Below, in pieces: positions 10,258 to 23,086 of a stretch of 64,000 nucleotides of DNA; position 1 is the first letter of the stretch, and each line of letters begins with the position of its first letter. The translations under genes and the position numbers were made by a program. Origin of the DNA: Symbiodinium kawagutii (Eukaryota; Sar; Dinophyceae; Suessiales; Symbiodiniaceae). Location of the stretch: the NCBI GenBank assembly GCA_009767595.1, contig VSDK01009439.1, positions 266,463 to 330,462 on the forward strand, written 5' to 3'. The notes under the pieces are model-generated. The model was not told where the DNA came from, did not search any database, and was given only the letters and a program-made list of their open reading frames with translations.

Positions 10258-10336
10258 GAGGTTTGAATGTTTCCATATGTTTCCTTATGGTTCCTCTTAT
10301 GGTTTTCAAAGACTCTAAGGAACTGATAAGAGGAAC

Positions 10337-10610
10337 TCATAAGGAACTGACAAGCTGCAACCTCTCAGCCCAAACATCTGTCTTCAAGTCGCTGCTTAGC
10401 TCGCAACCCAAACACTGACGCCAGCGCCTTGCAGTTTCTCTAGAAATTTTGGAACTTCCCAGATTGACCCAGCAGCCACAACAGGCCACAACCCTCAAAG
10501 CCACTTCGAAGCACAGTTTTGGATCGCCGCCTTCTTGACATAAATTCCTCAACGAGTCTTGCTGAAGCTGCAGAACCAAGCCCAGGGGCATCTTTTTAGA
10601 CGAAGTCGTA
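10337..10610 (-). CDS. Candidate exon, unknown product
   Basis: The best open block between 9 and 23 kb. It includes LVLQLQQDSLRNLCQEGG and CELSSDLKTDVWAERLQLV, with a Cys-rich hydrophobic middle. Stop at 10337. No family recognised. It may be the 3' exon of the gene represented at 10130-10257. Confidence 0.4.
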
Positions 10611-10699
10611 TAAACAAAGCCATGCCCTGCACTAGTTGTTGGGCCATCCATTTTGGAATGCGAAATCATCCCACCAACCAATTTCTGGAGTCCTCATTG

Positions 10700-12960
10700 C
10701 GAGGAAGAGCGCGTGTTCTGGTTGATGCCTGCCATGGATGGCTTCGTAGCAAGTTCAACTGTTCGTTTCGTTCAAAAGTTTTCCAATGACAGCACTAGCC
10801 CAAATGGAGCAGCGACCATCCAGCTGATTAACTCACAATCCGCATGCACTAAACAAGACTAACGAATTGTCAAGCAGTCATCAAGTGAAACCATCCACGA
10901 AGCACATTATAGCGGTAACACATAGTACTGTAGCACCATTTGCAACCAATAAGCACTGCCATAAGCACTGCGAATCAACTACCGATTCACTGAAGCATCA
11001 CCGGTGCCTCGCAGCTGAGCTCCCAAAGCCCAATGCCTTGAAACAGAAAGCGAAAAAACAAAACCAGAAAGAGAAAATCTAATGGAAAAAAAAGAGAGAG
11101 AAAAGAGAAGAAAATCTAATGGAAAAAATAAGAGAAAGGAAAAGAAAAGAAAGGAAAGATCGATAAGAGAATCCATAGAGAAAATGAAAAACAAAAGAGA
11201 AATGAAAAAGGGCAACAAAGGGCAACAAGAAAGATGAATTGCAAGTGGACCAAGAGGAAGGGGAGACGTTTTCATTTCAGCTTCGTGAATCACTTCTGCA
11301 TCCCAAAGGTGATCTCCAAAACCTTTAAAGAAGGACAAAGAAGAAGAAAAAAGAAAGAAAGGTAGAGAAGAAGAATGTAGAGAAGTTCGTAGAGAAGTTC
11401 GTAGATGTAGAGAGGTCCAGGATTGGAGGTCGTTTTAGAGGCTTCAAACGGAAAAGTTCGTCGCTTTGAGGTCTCGACCACAAACGTGCAGATGCGACGT
11501 CTTCCCAGGTAGGGTCGCCACACCTTGGGATCCCCAACTTCCACGATGAAGTTCGAGGTGACTCCGCTGAAGAAATGTAAGAATAGTAAGTTGAATAATA
11601 AGTAGAATGACAAGTTGAATAAGTTCAAGGAATCATGGTGCTTTACACGGAAACATTCCAAGCACATCCTGCTTTTAAGTTCTCCATGTATTGCTTGGAT
11701 GTCGATGGACTCCACAATTGCATTGACATTGATTTTAACTTGGATCGCTACCCGCTGCGCAGGTACAAGACCTGGTGCGAACAAAAATCAAACGAATTGA
11801 GTAGAATAATCCCACGTGCGAAAGAGGATTTCCAACATCAAACGAGAGAATAAGAAGCTTTTAGAAAGTAGAAAGAGGATAGGCATGGGGAACGCAAGGA
11901 GGGAAGTCAGGATGCGAGAGTGAGGAAGGGATGACATGGAAGAAAGCAGTGACAATGATGAACATTGATCAAAGCGATGGATGGTGGTTCGGTTTCATGG
12001 AAACAGAAACAAAATCACCAGCACAACAAGCTCACCAGCAGAAAAAAAATCGACACAGCAAAATAAACAGCACAAAATCACCAAACAGAATCAACAGCAG
12101 CGCGAAATCATGAGAACAAAATTGACGATGATAATTGTTCATTGATCAGTAAAGCGATGCTTTGGCGATGATGATTGAAGTGATGGTGATGGATGATGAC
12201 GGGCGCGAGGAGTGAAGGAGGAAAGGAGGGACGGCCGGGAGCACTCTAAAAACAAGAACGCCACACAAAAATGTTGGGAAATTGTCTGTCAATTTAGGTT
12301 GTCAATTAGGTCTTCCTTCCTGAATGAGACTGTTTCAATGGCTGTGGACACTGCGCTTTGAACGCTGCAGGAACTTCCCAGTCATCCTACGTCGAACCAA
12401 GATCCCATCAGGGTTTGAATCCCCGCAGCCTTTCTCTTCGCCCTTGCGTCGGTGCAAACAACCCATGTGGGCTGATTCCTTAGAATTGCAGGACCAAGTT
12501 GACCTTTGGAGCATCCGATTCCACTGTAAGTGTTGTGAACTCACATGCTGTGCCTTGTGATTCCTCACCAAAGCTTTGATGAGAACACGCAATGCTCGCT
12601 ATCCAAATGTTCTTCCAGGAGCTTAGACCATCAATGGCTCCAATCTTTAAATCAGGATGTTGTTATGCTTGCAGGACCCAAAACAAACCCGGTCAATGGC
12701 GAAGTCAGTGAACCAAACACCTTGTGCTAATGACAACAAGGGCTAAGTGCAAGAAATTATGATTGGAAGTAACTAAACAAATCTAACCAAGTGGAGTTCT
12801 AAGCACATGACATGCCTAAGTACAATTTGGCTCTCGAATTCACAGCAGGTCACTTGGGAATCTCCGGCACCAAGCAGTTGGCCTTGGCTTCGAACGTCGT
12901 GCATCGTGCGCTTCGTGTGCTTCGTGCATGATGCAACTGATCCGTTGAAAGTCGCAGACA
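10700..12960. other. Spacer with purine-rich tracts
   Basis: The plus strand is an almost pure A/G tract at about 11045-11215 and again at 11335-11400. ORFs here are low-complexity shadows of these tracts. Short protein-like snippets occur on the minus strand near 12340-12590 and 12780-13050, but no frame can be preferred. Confidence 0.4.
11484..11513 (-). repeat. Copy 1 of a 30-bp dispersed motif (also 16485-16514)
   Basis: Matches 16485-16514 at 27 of 30 bases. Both read TWEDVASARLW on the minus strand. The surroundings are not obviously related. Confidence 0.6.
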
Positions 12961-12967
12961 GCGAGTT

Positions 12968-13004
12968 CTTCAACTGGCGCATCCGGCTGTGAAATCGAAG
13001 CCTG
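12968..13004 (-). repeat. Copy 1 of a dispersed motif (also 18499-18533)
   Basis: Diverged match to 18499-18533. Both minus strands read an ASIS-x-PDAPVEE peptide. Conservation at protein level with many third-position changes suggests an exon fragment or a coding repeat. Confidence 0.5.
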
Positions 13005-13095
13005 GAGCAATGGACTGCTGTCTTCACAGAACCCACAATCCAAGTGTTCCAATTTTCATCTGCAGAATCTCTTTGTTTCGTTTCTACAGAGTCAC

Positions 13096-13190
13096 AATGT
13101 GTCACTGTCACCCGCTGTCAGCCACTGTCACCTACGGTCACCCGCTGTCACCCACTGTCACCCGCTGTCACCCGCTGTCACCTGCTCACT
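13096..13190. repeat. Minisatellite, unit CACTGTCACCCGCTGTCACC
   Basis: Imperfect tandem copies of a 10-base unit alternating CACTGTCACC and CGCTGTCACC. Confidence 0.85.
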
Positions 13191-13417
13191 GTTATAGAAG
13201 CGGATGGCTGACTGGTCCAACACCACCCTGAGCACATGAAGCTTTATCAACTGATCGAAGTGAACGCTTCAGCATGGCTTCTCTCTAGGAGCTCCAGCCA
13301 ATACGTCCTCCACCAGCAACCAAAGGAGCGCTTCTGCATTTGGCCTTCTATCTTGACCTCAAAAGAAAATAAAGAAGAGATGCAAAAGAGCTTAAGGAAA
13401 TGGATGCCTATATGTCT

Positions 13418-13470
13418 ATATATAGATATAGATAGATATATATATATATATAGAGATATATATATATAAA
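13418..13470. repeat. AT-rich TATA/GATATA microsatellite
   Basis: A run of TATA and GATATA units. It contains no gene. Confidence 0.8.
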
Positions 13471-15100
13471 TTGCAAAAGAAAATGCAAAAAGAGTAAGTT
13501 GGTCTGATTTCAGCCTCTGCCACCTCTCCCTGGCCTGCATGATTTGATCGCGGTCCTCCCGCAGCTCATCACCTCGAGTCTCAAAAGATTTCTGATCTTA
13601 AAAGCGAAACAAAACCTGTGACATTTTCGTCTCTGCCACAGAATGGACTTAGCCACAAACTCGTAGAGTCCCTGCCATGAATGACATTAAGAAGGCAAAA
13701 ATGAAAAATGTATTACTCTTTCAATAATTAAACGTATTGCTTTTTCAATGAGGCGAAGAGAGACACACATCAACTCAGATCGACCTGGCGGGCGATGCTG
13801 CATTCACCTTGGCCAAATGATTTCAGTGCCGAAGGCACGATGCTTGCGATGCGATTCTTGCGATGCTTTCACTCAGAAACCGGCGATGAAGTTCGCATGT
13901 TCCTCTGGTATATAATACCTGCAACACTTTGCCGAGACAACCTTTTTCTCAAGGGGACTTTGAAAAGAACCCAGTTGTGATGCGTGGCCTTGGTGTGTCC
14001 TGGTTGACAATCTGAGCGCTTCATGATCTTCGCGGTTCTTTGGCTTTCAGCTTTGTTTCGAAGGCTTTCTATTCTTACTGTCGCGACATGTCAGGAGCAT
14101 CCGCTATGTTTCCAATTCTCTTTGCGACCCTTGGAAGCCTGTTTTTGGTTTTTGTACGTTCATGTGATAGCATCCTGCCCTCAAGCTCCGCATTCAAAGA
14201 GAAACACCAAATTAATGCAAACCCTGGCAATACCTTTTCCCCCTCTTGCAATTCCAGCAACTGCTTCCAATTTGATAGCAAAGATAATTCCATCTATCCT
14301 CATGTTCGTTACATGGTGACGTTCCTAAACGTGATTGCTCTTGGAGAAGAGTATTACCATGGGCAGCCACGTTCTGTGCTTTGAACTTCCTCATCTTCAT
14401 TTAATTCTGTGTGTTTTCATAGACGAGTATCTTCTGCTAATTTGGCGTTTTGCTGTGAAGTTGTGCTTTGAAGTTCGTGTTCACCGCGTGAATTGAAGAG
14501 GCGCACTTGCGGCGCCGAAAGTCACCCGTCATGGATTGGGTCCTGGAGAGGCCCCAAAGTCACCGCTGAACAACTGTGATATCCACAATTCGTCGCACGG
14601 GACGTCGCCACAGTCCTGCTTGCTGGTGTGCAGACCTGTCGCACAAAATCCGCCACATAGGCGTGATGTTCTGCAGGCATAAACTATATCAACAACTACT
14701 GCCATCTATTGCCCATGGCTGAAGCCAATCGTTGGTCTGGACCCCTCTGCTTTTGAAAGCTTTTGGAAAAACCATCCAATTTACAGTGAGAAAAGTATCA
14801 CTTGAAGATACCATAAACTGTAAAATCTGCGGGCGCTGTTGAGAAATGTCCATAGAGGTTCCTGCACCAAGTAACTGGATGAATCACTTGCCATGTCCAT
14901 GGTCCTTTTGGAGTCCCGAGTTTCGGATTCCCGGGACCTCATGTTCTGACGGCAGAGAAACTGGGCCACTCCTGACAGGGAGATTCGCCAAAAGAGCCAC
15001 GTCCGAGTGTCAAAGGCCAGCATAGACTTAGACCATCTTAGTTGACGTTACATCAAGTTACATCTAGAATCTTGATGAATCTTAGACGCGTGTCTCCATC
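13471..15100. other. Spacer, no supported gene
   Basis: Overlapping ORFs on both strands at 14023-14400 are short and neither strand is clearly favoured; a minus-strand block at 14075-14290 is slightly more protein-like. Nothing else is seen. Confidence 0.4.
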
Positions 15101-15538
15101 TTAGACCTCTTCTTCTCCAATTTGACGGTGTAGACAAGCTTCCATGCTTGTAGTTTTTGCGTGCTCTATGTATTTGTGGCTGTGTACCTCTGGGCGTCGT
15201 GGTACCAATCCAAGACTGAATGGGTTCCCTTCAGCACGCTGCTTCCGGTGGTAAAACGCTCTCCTGCTGGGCGCAGGTGTGACCGTGGTCGCACTACCGG
15301 TCAACGATTCCTGGCGCCAGCGAGGTGAAGTCATCGTACTGAAGTCCCCTGGCAAGTCCCAGCGTGTCCCACCGTGTCCCACCTTGGCATTTCTTGCCTT
15401 CACCATGTCAGGCATATGTGGCATGGTACTAAAGCTTCTCAGCTGAACCACCTCTCTCGGTGGCTTCAGCCATGTCGCAGCTGCAGAATGAAAAGTGCAA
15501 GGTGAAGCCCTGGATACTCTGCTGATGCTCTGCTCCAT
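15101..15538 (-). CDS. Hypothetical ORF, 145 residues
   Basis: A complete minus-strand ORF starting with ATG at 15538 and rich in Arg, Pro, Ser and Thr. It has no recognised domain, signal peptide or membrane segment. It is one of the longer open frames in the spacer, but composition alone cannot separate it from chance. Confidence 0.25.
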   Translation of the reverse strand: MEQSISRVSRASPCTFHSAAATWLKPPREVVQLRSFSTMPHMPDMVKARNAKVGHGGTRWDLPGDFSTMTSPRWRQESLTGSATTVTPAPSRRAFYHRKQRAEGNPFSLGLVPRRPEVHSHKYIEHAKTTSMEACLHRQIGEEEV

Positions 15539-18498
15539 TTCGAACCCCTAACATCTCCCTAAGAATTGAATACAAAGTTCAACCCCTAAGAATTTCACAC
15601 AAAGCTCATGTGAAATGTGAATTCAAAGCTCGTGGATGTTGCGCATCTCTCCGCTCTTTTCCTGTGTTGCAAAGGTATGGTTTTCGGGTGAAACGTTGGA
15701 AATGTACGGTGGGCGGTGCTGCCTTGGAGGCAAAACGTTGGGGCAAAGCTTCGGTTGTCAGCTCGAAGATGCTCGAAGAATCTCAGCTTCACACGCTGGT
15801 CGCAGCACTGATGAAGCACTTGAAGCTCGCCTTCGCAAGCCTTCGCGAGACAAAGCTCCCTGAGATTGGAACAAAATGAAAGCTCCTTTGCATTCTGAAG
15901 GAACAGAAGTTGGAACAGAATGAAAAGCTCCTTTCTTCCTTGTTGCTTCTTAGATCTTCCTATCAGCGCTGAAATGTTTGGACGAAGTTGCGGTCTTGGT
16001 ATATAGCTGCTGGGTGACGCATTAGCATTCGTCGAGCATGACCTATTCATCTCCCTTGATCTCCATGCCTCGATGATTCAGAATTCAGCTCGAAGACAAA
16101 GAGCTTGCTCTTTGTCGCCTACACCGGTCTCAACAGTGACAGCTCTTCCTGTTGAAAGCCGTTCGAAAGATCGGTCAAAAATTTCACTTGGCCTCATTGT
16201 GAGGACGAGCATCCTAGGCAATCTGTGCCTGTCAAAAGGAAGTCTCCAGTGGCATTTGAGTTGGCAAAAGGGTCCGTCAGACGCTGAACAGGACAGGAAG
16301 AACTGGCACTGCTGGCACTGCTGGCAGTGTGGCAAGGTTTTCGTTCAAAATCAAACTGATGGTCATCACCACCCCGGCTGCCTCTCTCACCTAAAGCCCA
16401 GTACCTCAAAAGTGTTGCAAACGTTGTTTCCCGTTGCCTCTCCAGGATTGCCATGTCAGCGTCCATCTGAGCATCATGCCAGAGACGAGCAGAGGCGACG
16501 TCTTCCCATGTAGGCGGTTCACACCTAACAAAGGGATCAGGTTGACAACCAAGAAGCTGGTGGAGGGGAAAAAAACTTTTCCACAGGTGAAATGCCAAGG
16601 AGCCAATTGACAACAGAATTGGTTTTCAAGAATCGAACAGTGTGTTTCCCATGACTGCTCAAATATTCCGCTTGCAGACCCTGCTTGTGAACTTCGGATG
16701 CTTAGATGAAAGGAATGTGAAGCTGAACGAACCGAAGGAATGTGTTGCTACGCAACAGATGTGTTGCTTTCGGCTTCCAAAGGGGTCGCTCAGCGCCAGA
16801 CCCACTACGAAGGTAGAGCACCTGCACAGTGCAACCCTCAACAAGTCACCACCCAAGGAACCCAAGAAGGAACCCTGTCAGACAGATCAGTCGTCAGTTC
16901 TTCCATTTTGCAATTCAATCGAAAAGTTTCCACATTGCAGCCGAAATCAAAAGAGGTGACTTGACGGCCTTTTCCCAAACATCAAAGGTGTTCTTTTTAT
17001 TTGCATTTCAACGATGTTAAGGATAGCATGTGCTTGGAACTGTCTTTCTTGCTCAGTGTTGGTGGTGGCCTTCTGCTTCGTCCAATCATCTGTACAAATG
17101 ACCCAGGTTGGATGATTCCTCACAAAGATTGCAATCTGCACACAGAGCAGAGTTCAGAGATTGCAATTGTGCAATTTTAAGAAACTGGTCAGAGAGATTG
17201 CAAGTTTCTTAAGATTGCAAGTGATTGCAGTGCAGTTTCCTGTCGGACCCTAGAGGCCCTTTAAATGTTCAGCTCAAGGCCTTGGAATCTCTGGGACCAG
17301 GCGGTGAGCCTTAAAGGTGACATGGACGAACATTCTGTGCCCAACTTGTTTGGAATGGTAGAGCACCCATTTGCACATGATGGTTTCTTCAAGATGGGGA
17401 GAAGCTAAATCATTCTTTATTGCCTATTTATCGCAATTCACCGACCATTGATGGGGTATGATGGGGTCCCCTGCTTTGTAGAAACCACCATATGAATATC
17501 ATATCACTTGTATTCACTTATTCTGTACTGAATCAAATCATATTGTGTGATAGTGTGTCACGTTGCATCATACATCATACATGCTGGGCTGACATAGCAG
17601 CCGCACGAGGCGGTGTCGCAAATTTCCAAAGAGATTAGCCCATAGAAAGAGAGAGGTGTTTGAGATGAAGTCATGGTGTGGATGATGGTTGAAGGCGATG
17701 ATGTTGACGACTTGGTTGTGATGTTGCTCTGTTCCTTGGGAAATCCAGAACGTCACAAAAACCTTCATTTTCGATGACGTTGAATTGCAAGCGTGCTTCT
17801 CCACAGCGCCGAGCACTTTTTGAACATCTGAATGTCCAACTACTACGATTAAGCGTACTTCTCACCACAGTGCTGTGCTCTTTTTGCTCACGTCATCTTC
17901 CAAAAACGTCCTAAAACCATCAGTTGAATCAGTTGTTTTGACAATTTTGAATTCCAAACGCGCGTTTTGCCACAGCGGGCGCACTTGTTTGCATAAACTG
18001 CATGTTTCATCTTCCAAAAGTGTCTCGAGCATGTCAGCTCTGCCACAGCGCTGCGCACTTTTTGCTGATCCCTTTCCCAGCTGACTTCCGAACCCGAGCC
18101 TACCTTTTCGAGCTTCGGGGAGCACAAAACGTTAAAAAAAAACTGCATTTCGCGCACTTCCTATTACTCACGCACGCACGTCTTTAATCTTCTCCGTGAT
18201 CTGACAGACCGACTCTCTGCTTCAACTTTCCATAAGTCCGACGTTTGACATCCAAACTTCCTTCCATGAGATATTATCTTTCAGACTGCAATCTTATCCA
18301 ACGTCGTACATGACAGATGGCATTAGATGGCTATAGGAGTCAAAATCGTGTACACCAAAGTGATGGTTGGGATGTTCACCTTTGCCTGTGCCTCCTTTTT
18401 GACCAAGTAATCAAGTGATCTGTGAAATTCTGTGAACTTGAAGTTTTCTCATGGACTCTCCAAGCTCCAAGGCTTCCTGTGGCTGCGGCAGGGATTTC
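15539..18498. other. Spacer, no supported gene
   Basis: Only short ORFs in competing frames. A GATTGCAA-containing repeat occurs at 17130-17235. No RNA gene or promoter is recognised. Confidence 0.4.
16485..16514 (-). repeat. Copy 2 of the 30-bp TWEDVASARLW motif
   Basis: Three mismatches to 11484-11513, same strand. Confidence 0.6.
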
Positions 18499-18533
18499 CT
18501 CGACTGGAGCATCAGGTCTTGAGATGGACGCCT
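18499..18533 (-). repeat. Copy 2 of the PDAPVEE motif
   Basis: Diverged copy of 12968-13004, same strand. The surrounding frame (18376-18657) is open and may be an exon. Confidence 0.5.
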
Positions 18534-19023
18534 CCCGCACCACATCTTGGAGCGCTGGAGTGACGGGGTTCCATCGGGTTCCATGGGCTTCCTGTGGGTG
18601 GAGCACTTGGCTACATACCATGGCGGTGTCAAGCCCATCGAGGGTCGCAGGATCCATGTCGTTCAGTGACGCTTCTTAGTCTGCATTATGGCCCTGCTCA
18701 CGCGTCAATGTCATATTGTACAGTCGTGTTGAATGTTGCATCCTGGCCCTCAAGGCATTTTGTACAACCAGAAGTCCTCCCTCCAGATCTTGGGGAAAGC
18801 TATGGGTTTGAACAGGAGGGTCGATGTGCGGAGTATGTCATGAAGGCACGGATCAGCATGGTCAGAACATGACAATTGTGAGCAGGAAGGATTATGCAAC
18901 GAAAATTAAATGATAAGAATGAACGCTGGATAACATAGGGTGCCAAAATGGATGATAGTGGTGACACAGAGCGTGGCGATTGTGATGAGGAAAATGATGG
19001 ATGATGGTGCACAACAACAATAA

Positions 19024-19039
19024 GGATGATGACGACGCC

Positions 19040-19086
<47 letters not shown>

Positions 19087-19290
19087 GGAGGAGGAGGAGG
19101 ATGATGAAGATGATGATGGTGGTGGTGATGATGGTGATGATGGTGATGATGATGATGATGANNNNNNNNNNNNNNNNNNNNNNNNNNNNNNNNNNNNNNN
19201 NNNNNNNNNNNNNNNNNNNNNNNNNNNNNNNNNNNNNNNNNNNNNNNNNNNNNNNNNNNNNNNNNNNNNNNNNNNNNNNNNNNNNNNNNN

Positions 19291-19377
<87 letters not shown>

Positions 19378-19396
19378 CGATGATGACGATGATGAC
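19024..19396. repeat. (TGA)n microsatellite with a 129-N assembly gap
   Basis: A long GAT/TGA array with some interruptions, broken by N at 19162-19290, so its true length is unknown. The poly-Asp, poly-Met and poly-Ser ORFs it yields are artefacts. Confidence 0.95.
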
Positions 19397-20037
19397 TGCG
19401 ACAGCGATGTCAGACGATCGTGGATGACAATAAAGGACGGCGATGCATTGGGAGGAATCTGGGAGTCGAGCCCGCAACCAACGAAATACGAAGCGTGGCT
19501 GAGTCGAGATCTGGGATGGCTGCAGGGGTGACGCATGACATCTCTCTGTGTAGGACTCCGATCCCACCCTTGAGGATTGACCTGGCTACCGCCCACGCTT
19601 TGGTATGTCGACAACCTGTGTTTGATGTTCTGCCAATCTGTAGCTCTCTTCAAGTCTGCGGCTCGCCTGCTCACTTTCATAAAAACGAACCGCAGACTGG
19701 TCCAAAACGACCCTTGGTCGAACAGTGAGATGTGACATCGAACCCTTGGGTTGGGTCTCAAGGCTTAGATTACTTAGGGAAAGGCTCTCTTGGAGCATTT
19801 CTATGATGCAGCACAAGGGTGGGAAGCGTATCATGAGCAGCAGTTAAATGGTGCTATGTGGTGTTACCTGTCCTGAGGCTGGGACCAGTAAGAAGTCCAA
19901 AGGAGCCCAAAGGAACGCTTCTGCATCAAACCTTCTATCTTGACCTGCTGATTTGCAGTCTCGGGTCAAAGAATCAAGGAATATATTAGCTTTTTTGAAG
20001 AGTAATGAAACAGCTGTTTGTGTTGGGTCTGCTACGT

Positions 20038-20160
20038 TAGGTACGGGTATGGGTACGGGTATTGGGTACGGATGTGGGTACGGGTACAGGTACGGGTACG
20101 GGTATGTGTACGTGTATGGGTACGGGTATGGGTACGGATGTGGGTGCGGGTGTTTTGTGC
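20038..20160. repeat. GGTACG/GGTATG hexamer minisatellite
   Basis: About 18 imperfect copies of a 6-base unit (GGTACG, GGTATG). Confidence 0.85.
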
Positions 20161-20404
20161 TGGTACCGGGTTCGGCTGCTGACTGGTGATGTCTCAAAAT
20201 TTACGCGTGTTCTGTCGATGGCTCTTAACCTGAGACTCTTGTTTCATAGCGTCCATGCTGACCGTGTTGTGGTAATTTTATAAATCGTTTTATCTACGTA
20301 CGTGTGAATGAAGGACATGCCTTCCTTGGCTTCAGCTCGAGGCCACAAGAGAATCGTTGACTAAATTGCAAATCTAGGAAAAGAAGCCAGCAATTTGTCT
20401 TGTA

Positions 20405-20480
20405 TTGACCCGGTGTACCCACTATGCGTACCCATGACACGTACCCATGACACGTACCCATGACACGTACCCACCTAGCG
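20405..20480. repeat. GTACCCATGACAC minisatellite
   Basis: Tandem copies of a GTACCCATGACAC unit leading into the left arm of the hairpin at 20454-20573. Confidence 0.8.
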
Positions 20481-20573
20481 AACGAAATGGCGACCGATCT
20501 TACCAAGATCGGTCGCTATTTTACCAAGATCAGTCGCTATTTTGTTCGCTAGGTGGGTACATGTCATGGGTAC
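20454..20573. repeat. Long inverted repeat (48-bp arms)
   Basis: Arms at 20454-20501 and 20526-20573 are reverse complements with four mismatches, around a 24-base loop. A 22-base unit (TTACCAAGATCGGTCGCTATT type) is duplicated in tandem across the loop. No ORF inside. Confidence 0.9.
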
Positions 20574-20775
20574 ACATCTGAGATACATAGGTACGGTTCA
20601 TGGGTACGCATCTTGGGTACATGGGTGCTGTACATGGGTGCACCTCGGGCGTACATGGGTAAGGTGCATGGATACACCTCCTGGGCGCATGGGTACAGTG
20701 CATGGGTACGCACCTTGGGTGCATGCGTACACATCTTAGGTACATGGTTACACATCTTGGGTACATGGGCACGTG
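20574..20775. repeat. CATGGGTAC minisatellite, inverted relative to 20405-20480
   Basis: Degenerate tandem copies of a CATGGGTAC-type unit of about 15-20 bases. This is the complement of the unit left of the hairpin, so the whole 20.4-20.8 kb block is an inverted array centred on the hairpin. Confidence 0.8.
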
Positions 20776-23086
20776 ATGTGGCACAAATAGCCGACATTGG
20801 CCGCTTGCAATTGGAGGTGGAAAAAATTCAGATCGGCAGTGCCCCAACATATTTGCTCTGTACCAGGTACCTCACTCACCTACCCCGTATACAGTATGTA
20901 AACGTACCTTGCATCGTACCTTGCGTCGCACCTTTTGCCGTACCCGATGTACCATGTTAACCGTACCTACTTTTGAGCATACATGTACCTGGTTTTTGTG
21001 GACGATAGACCATTATTCTTGAAAAGAGCTAAGGAATATATAGAAAGAAAAGAACATAGCATGTTCAAAGTCTGTTGTGCACATCACGCTCTGGCGGGAA
21101 ATTTACAGATCCAAAGAGCGACAAAGTGTCAGCACGTGTCGCCTGCATAATGTGTTCACGCGGACGTCGCTCACCTTGGGAAGTGCCATGACATCACTCG
21201 ACACCCGACACTGAGACCTGCTGAGCTTGTCGCATCTAGTCGTCGAGTCCCTGGACGTTGGAAGATTTTGCAAATGAAAAAACACAAACAAATGAACAAA
21301 GGAAGAAAACTATGGATTCATGATTGTATATATATATATACTTATTTATATCTATATTTATTTATTTATTTAATATAGACAAAGATATATGTAAATATAT
21401 GTGTTCTAAATTTGAATCACTGCTGAAATTCTACTGTGGAAGATGAATTTCAAGCTCAGTCCTGATCGGGGAGGCAACTGTCGCCTTCCAGGCAGGCAGA
21501 ACCGGACACAAACAACACACTCAAGCTGCACCGAAATAAAGCAACGCAGCTGCTCAAAGGCAGAAAAACAATTCCAATTCATTGCATCTACTTACAGCAT
21601 CTACTTACAGCATCTGCTTACAGCATCTGCGCTCACCTTAAAAGAATCTGAATGCTCTTCCGGAATGTAGTACCTGCCGCAGCCACAGCAGATCACAGCA
21701 CCATAGAGACAGCAGTGCAACAGACCTGCGCCGTCTAAAATTTCCAGTCATCGGCTCCGTCCTGGCGCTGGCTGCGTTGCTGTTCCAAATCTCGACGCAA
21801 TCGGAATGAAAAAGATTGCATAACTTCACAAGTTCCGATTGCAGAACTTCCTTCAGTGCACGACTTCACTTTTTCTTGGAAAAGTGGGTCCGGTCCATCC
21901 ATTTTTCATGTTTTAGGGTGGTAGAGTTCATGAAAACCCAGAGTCAAGATCGCAGTTGGACTCTGGACACACTTGGGCCAAAATTGGCCATTCTAAATTG
22001 ATCGCCGGTTCTGAGTCCGGCAACATCTGTTCACATGGCTAGCCTCATCTCTTCACATCTGTTCTTTCAAGAAGAAGTGTGCCTGTCTTCTGGTGCCCTC
22101 GCTGAAAGCGCTGAAAAACTCGAAACGTCCTGGAGGCAAGGCACAGCAAGGTACAGCAAGGCGCAGTAAGGCGCAGCAAGGTGCAGCAAGGTGCAGCCCG
22201 GTCCTCATATTCCGTAGACGGCAGAGAACCTGGACCACTCCTCGTCCAGAGCCACAGCAACTTTTTCTGTGAACAAGTCATCAATGTGTCGAATTACAAA
22301 CGTTGGATGCCACAGAAGCTGAATCTCCGAAACGCGTTTCCTGCTAGGAGGCGTCGTTGCTGTGCTGCCGCTGATGGAATCCTGAAGCACAAGAGTTGCA
22401 TCCATCTTGTTTATGGTTGGAATTGCAATGATGCCCGCCTTCGCAAAAGCCTTTGCCATAGCTGCCATGGCAAAGGGAAAATAGATTTAAAAAGTGTTTG
22501 GCTTTGAACCGAAGCTCAGCCGCTGCGAAGGAAATCATGTCTCAAAGGCAAATGCGCAACAGGATCTCAAAGGCAGATATCTTCAACGCTCAGACTGCGC
22601 ACAATTTTGATTCTGCATGGTGAGACTTGGTCGCTCCTTTGGAAGAGCCAAGGATTGACTGGTGAATCCTTCACCAATTTCGCTCAATAAAGATTCAGTA
22701 ACTAGACATCTGGCCATCTGGCATTCTGTCTGACCTCTGACATAAATTCTGACATGCAAACACATCTGCTCTGATGTACCAGAGGTGCTATGGCTTGTCT
22801 CATAAATCTTCAGAATTGTGATTGAAGCATTTCACAACGCATATACTCCGATGTTTGCGTTGATGTTCTGATATGAGAAGACGATGTGAAAGGACAGAGC
22901 TGCAGTCAATCCCCGCTCTTCATTGCTTTTGCTGTAGTAGCAAAATAGTCTCAAAGCATTACCTCGAGTGATCAAAGCCAAGATAGAAACTGACATGTTT
23001 ACGTCTACAGAAATTACGCAAAACATGCATACACAAAACTTTATCATCTACAATAGAATACAAATCAGGTGTATATATATATATAT
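20776..23086. other. Spacer, no supported gene
   Basis: AT-rich run at 21317-21405. A minus-strand ORF at 22205-22468 looks mildly protein-like without a family. TA run at 23071-23086 next to the retrotransposon end. Confidence 0.4.
22128..22200. repeat. GCAAGGTGCA decamer minisatellite
   Basis: Seven imperfect copies of a 10-base unit, AGCAAGGTGC with variants. Confidence 0.85.

Noticed and set aside
12405..12430. GGGTTTGAATCCCC, resembling a tRNA T-loop or B box
   Set aside because: The T-stem does not pair fully, and no anticodon arm or acceptor stem is found around it.
19001..19531. Poly-Asp, poly-Met, poly-Ser and poly-Ile ORFs
   Set aside because: They are translations of the TGA microsatellite and run through 129 unknown bases.
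20542..20960. ORFs rich in MGT/HGY/WVH repeats
   Set aside because: They are produced by the GTACCCATG minisatellite on both strands.
21970..21995. CTTGGGCCAAAATTGGCC as a second spliced-leader relic
   Set aside because: It needs one substitution and one insertion relative to the leader and is self-complementary, so a chance match is likelier.
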